From the NCBI RefSeq assembly GCF_002174125.1, contig NZ_NEXX01000002.1, positions 434,001-498,000 of the forward strand: a stretch of 64,000 bases of DNA, read 5' to 3'. The notes under the pieces are model-generated. The model searched no databases. It saw nothing but the letters and a program-made list of their open reading frames with translations, and was not told where the DNA came from. The first letter of the stretch is position 1, and every line of letters starts with the position of its first letter. The stretch comes from Acinetobacter populi (GTDB lineage: Bacteria > Pseudomonadota > Gammaproteobacteria > Pseudomonadales > Moraxellaceae). Below are positions 9,210 through 19,637 of the stretch, one piece after another. The position numbers and the translations under genes are program-made.

Positions 9210-9989
9210 CTATTTTTTAATCATTTTATTCATAACAAATGACTTGGCAACCTGATTCACTTCTAAAAATACAAAATAATCCAAGCAATTGAAATCTTTA
9301 TCATAATAGGCTTGCTTGGAGAGTTTTGCCTGCATACTCAGATAAGCATCGAATAGCTTTGGAATGCGTTCATCCTGCGCAAAACTATGACTTGGCACAC
9401 TTGGTTCGAAGCGTTGTTTTGACTGAATATTGATACTTTGTGAAGCATCTAACTGCTGTAAATAACGATGGGTATGATATGCACGGGCCAGATTATCCTC
9501 CAAACGGATACTGACACAGCCCATCAGATATTTGGCGCGCATACCCCATAAAACTTTTGGTGCAAGATTTAACCATAACATCGATAATGCTTTACCCGAA
9601 CGAAATTCCGGATGCACACAGGTACGACCAACTTCGACAATATTGGGTAAATGTGACAATCGGGCGACCACATCAAATTCCTGTTCACTATAACTTTGTG
9701 CTAGTTCATGTCCTTTAAATTGTTTTAACCGGGTATATGCGACAATCTCTCCAGACCATTTTTCCCGTAATACAGCATGTTCACAGCCAAAATCATAAAC
9801 ATCCTGATCCATTCCCTGATCAAAGGAAATTCCGAATTGATCGGCAAATTGTTTGGCTCTGAATTGCTGAACCTGACGTAATTGTTTAAGGTCATCGACC
9901 CATTCAAAACGGAATTGATTAGCGTTATTTTTATTTCTAAGTAAAGGTGAAGTAAGCGTTTGACGGTACTGATTGAATTTTTCCAACAT
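9210..9989 (-). CDS. olsB: OlsB-like N-acyltransferase (ornithine lipid synthesis)
   Basis: A 259-residue GNAT-fold acyltransferase similar to L-ornithine N-alpha-acyltransferase, which moves a 3-hydroxyacyl group from acyl carrier protein to ornithine to make lyso-ornithine lipid. Supporting segments are the conserved VEVGRTCVHPEFRSG (about residues 132-146), LMGCVSI (near 172), the DAYLSMQAK block and the C-terminal DFNCLDYFVFLEV (near 232-244). A GAGGAG sits 8 bases before the start. No OlsA is adjacent; a PlsC-type protein elsewhere could supply the second acylation. Hemolysin-like acyltransferases share this fold. Confidence 0.7.
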   Translation of the reverse strand: MLEKFNQYRQTLTSPLLRNKNNANQFRFEWVDDLKQLRQVQQFRAKQFADQFGISFDQGMDQDVYDFGCEHAVLREKWSGEIVAYTRLKQFKGHELAQSYSEQEFDVVARLSHLPNIVEVGRTCVHPEFRSGKALSMLWLNLAPKVLWGMRAKYLMGCVSIRLEDNLARAYHTHRYLQQLDASQSINIQSKQRFEPSVPSHSFAQDERIPKLFDAYLSMQAKLSKQAYYDKDFNCLDYFVFLEVNQVAKSFVMNKMIKK

Positions 9990-10192
9990 AATTTGTACTC
10001 CTCATTTTTATCCAACACTAGATAAAAGCGATGACAAATCAATGACGATTAGATGAGCAATTGATGACAACGTTACATAGGAATGAAAATTAATACCAAT
10101 ACAAAATATGTTTTGCTTAAATAAGAGAATCGTTTGTTTGAGGTTACAGTATCGAGAGGTTTGTTGTACAAAATATAATTATGATTTTATTA

Positions 10193-10277
<85 letters not shown>

Positions 10278-10650
10278 TTTCCGTGTGGCGAATATTATGA
10301 ATATTTGCTCCTATCGTCAAGGGAAAAATCATTTTTTTACTTTAAGATTCATTGGTCTGTTGTTTTTTTACGCTAATTATTCCTTCGTGCTTAAATAAGT
10401 TACACGCTAATCTCAACTTAATTTAAGAATATCATTTTTCACTAATACACTAATGATCTTATGTTTTTGTAATTTTGGTTGCCTACGGCAACCAAAATTG
10501 CAGATACTTGCGAAGCTTTAATCGCTTATCAGAGCTTCCCCAGCGATGCAGTGCCTCTCATCCACTCGCCGAGCCGCCAAAGGCGGTAATGCGAGCAATA
10601 TTTGTGTAAATTAAAGATTATATATTATTTATCAATTACTTAATAATAAA
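10278..10650. other. Gene-free stretch with strong dyad symmetries
   Basis: No credible gene between the tRNA and the small minus-strand reading frame at 10651. The stretch holds a perfect 13-bp inverted repeat with a 3-base loop at 10471-10499 (AATTTTGGTTGCC arms). It also has a nested hairpin at 10565-10595, with an outer stem CTCGC/GCGAG and an inner stem CCGCC/GGCGG. This part is more GC-rich than its surroundings. It looks like a mobile or structured non-coding element; no known family is recognised. Confidence 0.5.
10471..10499. repeat. Perfect 13-bp inverted repeat
   Basis: AATTTTGGTTGCC, loop TAC, then its exact reverse complement. There is no T-run on either side, so a classic terminator is unlikely. 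Confidence 0.8.
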
Positions 10651-10749
10651 TTACAGTTGAGATTGACGTAATCTAGATAAACAATAATACTCATCCATCA
10701 AACCTGTCCATAGTCGCCATACCATCAACTGGCGAAAACCTTGCTTCAT
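10651..10749 (-). CDS. Possible small protein of unknown function
   Basis: A minus-strand frame of 32 residues starts at an ATG with GAGG placed 7 bases upstream. It ends at TAA 10651-10653. The frame is open further upstream to an ATG at 10800 (49 residues), overlapping the presumed vapB promoter region. The product would be basic and tryptophan-rich in the middle (WRLWTG), with a SRLRQSQ end. No family is recognised. It could also be the tail of a decayed gene. Confidence 0.25.
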   Translation of the reverse strand: MKQGFRQLMVWRLWTGLMDEYYCLSRLRQSQL

Positions 10750-10778
10750 GTTTGCCTCATGAATAAAAACGTGTTTTA

Positions 10779-10800
10779 ATGTACACACATTGATGTACAT
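10779..10800. promoter_or_regulatory. Inverted repeat, candidate vapB operator
   Basis: ATGTACA and its exact reverse complement TGTACAT are separated by 8 bases, just 18 bases before the vapB start. AbrB/MazE-fold antitoxins typically bind such repeats to repress their own operon. This role is inferred from position and symmetry. Confidence 0.5.
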
Positions 10801-10817
10801 ACTTAATGGTGATAAAA

Positions 10818-11081
10818 ATGCAAAATTTTAATTCCCGAGTATTTATGAATGGCAATAGCCAAGCGATACGTATCCCACAAGAACTACGCTTAGACACCAA
10901 ACGAGTTAGCATTCGTAAAAATGAACATGGTGATTTAGTGATCCATCCATTGCCGGATATTGAAAAAAGTCGTGGTGATGCATTACTGAAAGTGGTGCAA
11001 GGTTTCGATGATGATTTTGTCGAAATTCTTGAAAAAAATCGTTTGGAAGATAATCCGATACAGGAACGTGAAGCATTATGA
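10818..11081 (+). CDS. vapB: VapB-type antitoxin (AbrB/SpoVT fold)
   Basis: An 87-residue antitoxin. The N-terminal swapped-hairpin DNA-binding motif reads SRVFMNGNSQAIRIPQELR, with the conserved NGNSQAIRIP of VapB proteins. The C-terminal part (DDDFVEILEKNR) would bind and block the toxin. ATG 10818 is favoured over ATG 10806 because GGTGAT lies at the right distance. The stop overlaps the toxin start by 4 bases. The pair would autoregulate through the inverted repeat upstream. Confidence 0.85.
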   Translation: MQNFNSRVFMNGNSQAIRIPQELRLDTKRVSIRKNEHGDLVIHPLPDIEKSRGDALLKVVQGFDDDFVEILEKNRLEDNPIQEREAL

Positions 11082-11482
11082 GATATATGCTTGATACTAA
11101 TATTCTGATTTATTTCATGAAGAATAAACCTGTAAGCGTTGTCGAACAAATTAACCTGTTGCCCATCACAGATATTTTGTGCATGTCATTTGTGAGTTAT
11201 GCTGAACTGTTGAAAGGTGCATACGATAGTCAGCGACAAGAAAAAGTCCTGCGACAACTGGCAAAATTGATCAATATTATTCCTGTCGAATATAGTGATC
11301 AATCGCTAATCTGTGATTATTATGCTAAACATGCTATAAGATTAAAACGTCAGGGAACACCCATTGGCAGTAATGACTTGTGGATTGCCAGTCATGCTCT
11401 GGCACTGGGCTGTGCTTTGGTGACAAACAATACGAAAGAATTTGAACGTATTCCCGATTTACAATTGCAAAACTGGGTGTAG
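11078..11482 (+). CDS. vapC: VapC-type PIN-domain ribonuclease toxin
   Basis: A 134-residue PIN-domain protein. Acidic metal-binding residues appear in LDTNILIYF (D6), in SFVSYAELLKG (E in AEL) and in GSNDLWIASHAL (D near residue 99), matching the VapC active site. Known VapC toxins cut initiator tRNA or rRNA. It overlaps vapB by ATGA, the standard translationally coupled arrangement. The target RNA cannot be inferred from sequence. Confidence 0.88.
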   Translation: MRYMLDTNILIYFMKNKPVSVVEQINLLPITDILCMSFVSYAELLKGAYDSQRQEKVLRQLAKLINIIPVEYSDQSLICDYYAKHAIRLKRQGTPIGSNDLWIASHALALGCALVTNNTKEFERIPDLQLQNWV

Positions 11483-11795
11483 CCATGCCATTACTTGGAA
11501 AAAACCTTGTTTCTTTTGTCTACCTGTACACTTAATCTATAAAACGATATGATTATTAATCGTTTAAACTCGGCTATTATTTAAGTATAATTTTAAATCT
11601 CCCCCCTCTCTTTAAAAACCAACTTTTACCTAGATCTTTTTTAATCATTGTAGATTGTAAAGAATAGGGATTTAATCATATATTTAAATCCTCCCCAACC
11701 CTCCTTTGCAAAGGAGGGAGCGTTAAAAATAACATAAATTATTAATTAATCATTAATTTTGCAATAGGAAATTTAGATACCATTCTGACTGTAAA
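11483..11795. other. Intergenic stretch with A/T-rich and GGAGGG palindromes
   Basis: No gene is seen between vapC and the receptor gene. There is a 7-bp inverted repeat AAACGAT/ATCGTTT at 11542-11565 that might end vapC transcription. A perfect 20-base palindrome lies at 11699-11718, with a looser C-rich relative (CTCCCCCCTCTCTTTAAA) about 100 bases before it. Confidence 0.6.
11699..11718. repeat. GGAGGG-type intergenic palindrome
   Basis: CCCTCCTTTGCAAAGGAGGG is a perfect palindrome embedded in AAATCCTCCCCAAC. I recall similar GGAGGG/CCCTCC palindromes scattered between genes of Acinetobacter chromosomes; this is from memory and not checked. Confidence 0.55.
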
Positions 11796-14315
11796 TTAAA
11801 ACTGGGTTTTAACTGAAAAAGCAACAGTTCTTGGAATACCCAAAGAATAAGTCGTTGCCCAATAATCTTTATTGGTTAAATTTGAAATATTAAAATTAAA
11901 AGTTGTGGGAATAGCATGAATTTCTGTTTTATAACGTGCACCTAAATCAAAAATTGTATAACCAGCAATTTCTTGTAAATTTTCACTATCTTTATATTTA
12001 CTGCCCGAATGATATGCGCCCGCTGTCAAACTTAAGCCTTCTAATTCGGGAACTTGATATTCTGCATAAATTTTTGCGAGAACCTTAGATACACCAGCAG
12101 GCACCTTACCTTCCAAGTTTTCATCCGTCGCTTTTTCAACATTTAAATCCATCAATGTACCACCCATGATGAGTGTTAAGGCATCGGTGATTTTTCCTGT
12201 AAGCGAAAGTTCTAAACCTTGATGGACCTGTAAACCATCCTGACTGACTGTAATCTTGCCGTTTGCCGTCCTTTCATTTAAGGTATTTGCTTTTTCAATT
12301 CTAAATAATGCAGAACTTAATAAGAAACTCTCATTAAATCCATATTTTGCCCCAATTTCGTATTGTTTACTAATATAAGGATCTAGAACTTTGCCAGGAT
12401 CATTATATTCTATGGCATCATCTGGTACGGTTGAACCCTTTGATAAACCTTCCATATAGGTGGTATACGTTGTAAGTTGCTCAAAAGGTTTAAATAAAAT
12501 AGAAACCGTTGGTGTTAATTTGGATTTATCATAGCCGGGAGTCTTTACGCCTAAAACATTATAATTATCAGTGGTTACAGTTGTATAATTTAGCCCCAGT
12601 AATGCACTCCATTGATCATTAAATTTAACGTCATCACCAATAATAACATTTGAATTGGTTGATTTACTCGATTTATATTTTGCCCCATAATCCCAAGCTT
12701 GACTTAAAATCTCTGGTTTAGACCAGTTCATCATTTCATTCACATTTGTATATGCTGGTGAATTTCCAGCACTCTTGGAATTATTTTCATATCGTTTAGT
12801 TTCCAAAATATCACCCGAAGCACCAACGATAAGTTTATGTTGAATCTTTCCTGTGTTGAATGTACTGTCTAAATATGCATAAGCGCCATGTGCAATATTC
12901 CAGCTCGGTGCACTTTTGGATGTCCATCCATTTACCCAACCAGAATCGGCGAAATAGGCAGGATACAGATTAATAGATTCTTGTTCATCTTCTTTGTATA
13001 TATAAGCTGCTCTAAATTTAAATATTTCATTAATGTCATAATTAATATTAAGCCCCATACGATCTGTTTTAATATCAAGATATGTCCAGTCAGGTGTATA
13101 GGTTTTATCATTTGCCAAAGGTTGTATCCAATAATCCAATGCCCCATAACTACTATTGGCATAAGCATAAAATCGTGAATCTATTCCATCTAAATGATAT
13201 TTGGTATGCGCTGCTTCTGCCTGTAAACGTAATTTATCTGTAATGTTCCAATCCAAAGCCCCACTAAATAATGCTCGTTCTATATTTTGGTCAGATTTAC
13301 CTGTTTCACCATTTTGATATGCCATATTAAAGCGATATGCAAATTGCCCATCCTCATCAATTTTATTACCGAGGTCAATATGTCCAAACCATTGTTCATT
13401 CCCATAATTACCAAATGTAAAATTAGTCAAACGATCATAGGTTGGTCTTTTTAAAACATAATTCGTTGTACCACCAATTCCTTCACTACCACTCACCCCA
13501 TACATAAATCCTGTTAGACCATTAATTATTTCAACTCGGTCAAGCTCTTCCATGGCAATACCAGTAGATGTCGATGACAAGCGCAGACCATCCATAATCC
13601 CAACTTGGCTATGAAAACCACGAAATGCAGCATATGGTGTGCCATATACTGTAGAGGGTGCAGAATTTTGAATGACAGGATTCATTTTATAAATCTGATC
13701 CATATCTCCGGCAATTGCATTTTCAATCAGCTCACTAGACATTACACTCATCGAATAAGGTGTATCCTGTAACGATTTTTCGCCCCAGGGTCCGACTTGT
13801 TTTAATTTTTTGGCAATATAGCCTTGATCAGCCGAACCATCGGTAATTTCTGCATTTACAGTAATTACAGGCAATTGGGTGATGTTTCCATTTGCTGTTC
13901 CTCTGGCAGTCACATCAATCGGATTTAATTGCCCCATATCACGGGCTTGTACACTGTCGTTGCCATTTTTTCCAATCAAGATATAACCAACTTGGGTCGG
14001 TTGGGCTGTAAAAGGCGTACCTTGCAATAAAATATTTAAGCCCTGCTCAACCCGATAATTTCCATATAGCCCCTTGGTGGTCAAACCTGTTAAAGCCTTA
14101 CCCTCAGTCGAGATTGCCACACCAGACTGTACTGCAAACTGATTTAATGCCTGCGATAAATCCCCTGCTGCAATCGCATATGGCTGGATATTTTCGGTAC
14201 TGCTGGCGGTTGCACTCGACGTGGCAAATGCAAAGCTACTGGCAAAAGCAAGATGGATAGAAAGTACAACAGGTTTTAAAATAAAATTGGTACAAGGACT
14301 TGGCTTTTTCATCAT
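11796..14315 (-). CDS. TonB-dependent siderophore receptor with STN signalling domain (FecA-like)
   Basis: An 839-residue outer-membrane receptor. A signal peptide ends near residue 31. An STN domain follows (about residues 44-115, IAAGDLSQALNQFAVQSGV...), which relays occupancy to a FecR-type anti-sigma factor. Next come a linker, a plug domain with DTPYSMSVM (about 184-192) and MDGLRL, and a long beta-barrel ending in aromatic F (VKTQF). TonB-box-like stretches are NPIDVTARG and PVITVNAEI. It lies downstream of fecR and fecI on the same strand, the usual cell-surface signalling unit for ferric siderophore uptake. The ligand is not deducible. Confidence 0.88.
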   Translation of the reverse strand: MMKKPSPCTNFILKPVVLSIHLAFASSFAFATSSATASSTENIQPYAIAAGDLSQALNQFAVQSGVAISTEGKALTGLTTKGLYGNYRVEQGLNILLQGTPFTAQPTQVGYILIGKNGNDSVQARDMGQLNPIDVTARGTANGNITQLPVITVNAEITDGSADQGYIAKKLKQVGPWGEKSLQDTPYSMSVMSSELIENAIAGDMDQIYKMNPVIQNSAPSTVYGTPYAAFRGFHSQVGIMDGLRLSSTSTGIAMEELDRVEIINGLTGFMYGVSGSEGIGGTTNYVLKRPTYDRLTNFTFGNYGNEQWFGHIDLGNKIDEDGQFAYRFNMAYQNGETGKSDQNIERALFSGALDWNITDKLRLQAEAAHTKYHLDGIDSRFYAYANSSYGALDYWIQPLANDKTYTPDWTYLDIKTDRMGLNINYDINEIFKFRAAYIYKEDEQESINLYPAYFADSGWVNGWTSKSAPSWNIAHGAYAYLDSTFNTGKIQHKLIVGASGDILETKRYENNSKSAGNSPAYTNVNEMMNWSKPEILSQAWDYGAKYKSSKSTNSNVIIGDDVKFNDQWSALLGLNYTTVTTDNYNVLGVKTPGYDKSKLTPTVSILFKPFEQLTTYTTYMEGLSKGSTVPDDAIEYNDPGKVLDPYISKQYEIGAKYGFNESFLLSSALFRIEKANTLNERTANGKITVSQDGLQVHQGLELSLTGKITDALTLIMGGTLMDLNVEKATDENLEGKVPAGVSKVLAKIYAEYQVPELEGLSLTAGAYHSGSKYKDSENLQEIAGYTIFDLGARYKTEIHAIPTTFNFNISNLTNKDYWATTYSLGIPRTVAFSVKTQF

Positions 14316-14525
14316 GGTTGCCCCATTTAAATGGTATAAATTTGATCAAAATAAAACGATAAGCATTTATCTTTTTCATTGGATAGGACGCATGAAAATC
14401 GAAATTGATTGGTCAAAAATTAAAATAATATTCATTTTCCATATAATCATTTGTTATTTATAATTTTTATTTTTAAAAATTTTTTAATATAAATCTTTAA
14501 ACATTAATGGAAACTGGTCATCTTT

Positions 14526-15557
14526 TTATTTTTTCTCAGTAATTTGTAGACTGCCCCACATATTTTGTTGTACCTGAATTGGTAGGCTGTCTTGTAGTAA
14601 TTGCAGTGCGCCACCATCTAATGGCAGAGCCGCATTCACCATAATATGTTGTAATTGTCTGGCATCGTAACTTAAGCGTTGATGCTGATAACTTTGTAAT
14701 ATACCCAAGACCTGATCCAGTGGCATTTGATGAATCACCAGCATGTGTTTTTGCCATGCGTTTTCTAGTAATTCAGGCGAGATTTGGCGGCTTGGGTGTA
14801 TCCCCTGTGCATCAATGATGACTTGCTGCCCTGCGGCTATTTCAACATTTACGGGGGAATGAATTGCTGTACCAGAATACTCAACTTTGGTTTTCGACTC
14901 CAGCATCATCAATATTGTGGCATGATCATAATGCTGCACGATAAACCGCGTGCCCAAAGCAGTGATACGGGCATATTGAGTTTCAATCACAAATGGACGC
15001 TGTGCATCTTTTGCCACATCAACCAGAATATTACCCTTAAACAATTTAATCAGACGTTGTGCTTGGTCAAAGTCAATATCATATGCAGTTTTGCCACTAA
15101 TGTTAATTTGACTCTGATCGGATAAGGATTGTACGGTCCATTGATTGTATCCGTTACGACGATCAGCCAACCAGTCATTCATTGGCAGCATTTGCCATGC
15201 CATCAGGGCGATGATGAGTCCACTGCATAAAAATATCATCACTGAACGCAACAATCCCGACGAATAAACATGAGGATTCAAGCTATCATCATTCAAGGTC
15301 TCTTCTATAACTTGTGTTGCAAATGGTTGCGACGTGCTGTCTTGTATCTGGGTAAATTGTTGTAATGTTGCCTGTACCTGCTCAACCAGTTTTTGTCGTT
15401 GAGCATCCTGATTCTGCCATGCCTGAAAAGCCTGCCGATCTGCTTCCGAGCAATCCTCATCACTCATTTTCACCAACCACTCGGCGACTTGCTGCAAAAG
15501 TTCATCTTCAGCATTGCTGTCTGCCATATTTAGCGGGGATTGATCAGGTTTTATCAT
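14526..15557 (-). CDS. fecR: FecR-type anti-sigma factor / sigma regulator
   Basis: A 343-residue inner-membrane protein. The cytoplasmic N-terminal domain (about residues 15-65) contains AEWLVKMSDEDCSEADRQAF followed by WQNQ, the DUF4880-type region that binds the ECF sigma factor. One membrane helix near residues 105-125 (MIFLCSGLIIALMAW) is followed by a periplasmic FecR domain with ITALGTRFIV and a C-terminal receptor-contact region. It starts 13 bases after fecI ends and lies before the receptor gene. It would transmit the siderophore signal from the receptor to FecI. Confidence 0.87.
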   Translation of the reverse strand: MIKPDQSPLNMADSNAEDELLQQVAEWLVKMSDEDCSEADRQAFQAWQNQDAQRQKLVEQVQATLQQFTQIQDSTSQPFATQVIEETLNDDSLNPHVYSSGLLRSVMIFLCSGLIIALMAWQMLPMNDWLADRRNGYNQWTVQSLSDQSQINISGKTAYDIDFDQAQRLIKLFKGNILVDVAKDAQRPFVIETQYARITALGTRFIVQHYDHATILMMLESKTKVEYSGTAIHSPVNVEIAAGQQVIIDAQGIHPSRQISPELLENAWQKHMLVIHQMPLDQVLGILQSYQHQRLSYDARQLQHIMVNAALPLDGGALQLLQDSLPIQVQQNMWGSLQITEKK

Positions 15558-15570
15558 ATGTGTTGATGAT

Positions 15571-16101
15571 TTAATCCTGCTGCATCAGACGATGACAAGA
15601 CATCACAGCCTTGATTAAATCAGTTTGTACTGTGGTTCTGGAAATACCCAGTTTTTCAGCAATAGACATTTGTGACATCCCATGCAGATAATGCAACATC
15701 ATCACTTCACGCGGACGTGGTTCCAGACCACTTAATGCGCTGACAATACGGTATAAGGTTTCTGTCACAATCACCAAGTCTTCAGGGGAACAATCAACAT
15801 CTAGTTGCTGCTGCTCTGCAAGATGTTTTAAATAGTCATTTTCGATTTTCTTGCGCCGAGCCTGACTGATAATAATACTTTTGGCTGTCACGGTTAAATA
15901 AGAGCGAGGTTCCCGAATCTTTTCTAGGCGCTCAGGCGTAATAAATATTTTTAAAAAAGTATCCTGTAAAATATCTTCTACATGATTATGAGAGCGTAAA
16001 TTTTTACATAACCAGCCATATAGCCATTGATAATTCTCGGCATAAAATTGGCTAATTTTCAGGTTATGATCAGTTTTACTGGTTGTTAAGGATTTCACCA
16101 T
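15571..16101 (-). CDS. fecI: ECF sigma factor, FecI type
   Basis: Extracytoplasmic-function sigma factor. Region 2 is around YAENYQWLYGWLCKNLRSHNHVEDILQDTFLKIF (motif EDILQDTF). Region 4 carries LEPRPREVMMLHYLHGMSQMSIAEKLGISRTTVQ, a helix-turn-helix for the -35 element. The ATG at 16101 gives a typical length of 176 residues; the frame is open to a GTG at 16146 but neither start has a strong ribosome binding site. It should direct transcription of the FecA-like receptor operon when released by FecR. Confidence 0.87.
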   Translation of the reverse strand: MVKSLTTSKTDHNLKISQFYAENYQWLYGWLCKNLRSHNHVEDILQDTFLKIFITPERLEKIREPRSYLTVTAKSIIISQARRKKIENDYLKHLAEQQQLDVDCSPEDLVIVTETLYRIVSALSGLEPRPREVMMLHYLHGMSQMSIAEKLGISRTTVQTDLIKAVMSCHRLMQQD

Positions 16102-16179
16102 TTCATCTGCATCAAAAAGGATGTGATTAGAAAAAAACGACAACACAAGGGTACAATGTAAATAAGTCTAACAACAAAC

Positions 16180-16207
16180 GATAATGATTACCACTTCAAT
16201 CATTATT
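16180..16207. promoter_or_regulatory. Candidate Fur box upstream of fecI
   Basis: GATAATGAT followed at a short distance by TCATTATT resembles the 19-bp Fur consensus GATAATGATAATCATTATC, with the two outer portions intact and the centre poor. It lies about 79 bases upstream of the fecI start. Iron-dependent repression of fecI is the expected regulation in this family. Confidence 0.5.
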
Positions 16208-16294
16208 TTTTTTGATTTTTATATTGCGTTATTTTACTGCCAATAAGATCAGTATAGGGCAAATCGTGACAATACAATTTGCCCTAGAAAAATA

Positions 16295-18653
<2,359 letters not shown>

Positions 18654-18730
18654 AAGGACAGACAAGCAATCTCGTGCTTCGTCTGAATATCATTCTAAAC
18701 CGTTATCCTTGTGATCATACTGAAAAATTT

Positions 18731-18765
18731 ATCAAATCAATACCCGATTTTAGTATTGATTTGAT
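18731..18765. repeat. Perfect 13-bp hairpin between dut and the algC-like gene
   Basis: ATCAAATCAATAC, a 9-base loop, then its exact reverse complement. It lies in the 129-base gap between dut and the phosphohexomutase gene. The minus-strand 3' side has only a short T-rich tail, so it may be a weak terminator, an RNA stability element or a regulatory hairpin. Confidence 0.75.
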
Positions 18766-18794
18766 TTCAGAATTACTGTGCTTTTTTAAAATAA

Positions 18795-19247
18795 TCAATG
18801 CTTACCAGTATGGCCAAAACCGCCAGCACCACGTTCTGAGGCTGCAAATTCATTGACAAGATCAAACTGAACCTGTTGTACTGGCACGACCACATATTGT
18901 GCCAAACGCTCGCCCGGTTCCAATACAAAGGTATTTTGCCCACGATTCCATACCGATACCATTAATTCCCCCTGATAATCAGAGTCAATTAAACCCACTA
19001 GATTACCGAGAACAATACCATGTTTATGTCCCAAACCAGAACGAGGCAAAACCAGACCGGCAAAATTCGGATCCTGAATATAAATCGCCAGACCTGTTTT
19101 GACCAATACAGTTTGTCCCGGTTCGATACTCACTGCCTCATCCAGACAAGCGCGTAAATCCAGACCGGCAGAACCCGTGGTGGCATAGTTGGGCATATCC
19201 CATAGTTTACCTAAACGCTCATCCAAAACTTTGACTTGTACTTTCAT
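18795..19247 (-). CDS. dut: dUTPase
   Basis: A 150-residue trimeric dUTP pyrophosphatase. The five family motifs are visible: SAGLDLRA (motif 1, near residue 24), [11 protein letters not shown] (2, near 69), [11 protein letters not shown] (3, with the catalytic Asp), RLAQYVVVP (4), and the C-terminal [10 protein letters not shown] (5). The enzyme removes dUTP and provides dUMP for thymidylate synthesis. The internal ATG at 19247 is chosen, matching family N-termini ([13 protein letters not shown]); an ATG at 19259 adds four residues. Confidence 0.94.
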   Translation of the reverse strand: MKVQVKVLDERLGKLWDMPNYATTGSAGLDLRACLDEAVSIEPGQTVLVKTGLAIYIQDPNFAGLVLPRSGLGHKHGIVLGNLVGLIDSDYQGELMVSVWNRGQNTFVLEPGERLAQYVVVPVQQVQFDLVNEFAASERGAGGFGHTGKH

Positions 19248-19277
19248 CTTTTGTTCCATTCATTTAAATTCTAAATA

Positions 19278-19631
19278 TTACGCAATATGCTGTAATACAT
19301 TTAATAACCGACCAATCAGATCTTGGATATAAAATCGGCGAACACCCCAGGGTTCAATCTGTGGGCCATAAACGATGTCCAATTTTCTATCCATTACCTT
19401 TTGTAATACTTCATCCAGATTATCAACTTCGATAGATAAATCTGGAACACGGGTATTTGAACCGCCTTCGATTGCAACACTCAGTTGTACCTGCATCTTT
19501 TCTGGTGAAACATAAGTCTGAATCCAGCCATGATTCATCACCAGCTCCAACTCAAATAGGTCACAATAAAATGCTCTCATCACGTCAAGATGCTCTGAGG
19601 CAAGGTTTGCAACAATTCTTTTAACGGTCAT
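19278..19631 (-). CDS. VOC-superfamily (glyoxalase/bleomycin-resistance fold) protein
   Basis: A 117-residue single VOC domain with the paired beta-alpha-beta-beta-beta layout. The N-terminal strand and helix LASEHLDVMRAFYCDLFELEL are followed by the second module VPDLSIEVDNLDEVLQKV and the GVRRFYIQDLIGRLLNVL end. Potential metal ligands are not all obvious, so catalytic activity is uncertain. It starts 6 bases downstream of rep and is probably cotranscribed with it. The substrate is unknown. Confidence 0.7.
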   Translation of the reverse strand: MTVKRIVANLASEHLDVMRAFYCDLFELELVMNHGWIQTYVSPEKMQVQLSVAIEGGSNTRVPDLSIEVDNLDEVLQKVMDRKLDIVYGPQIEPWGVRRFYIQDLIGRLLNVLQHIA

Positions 19632-19637
19632 CGTCGT

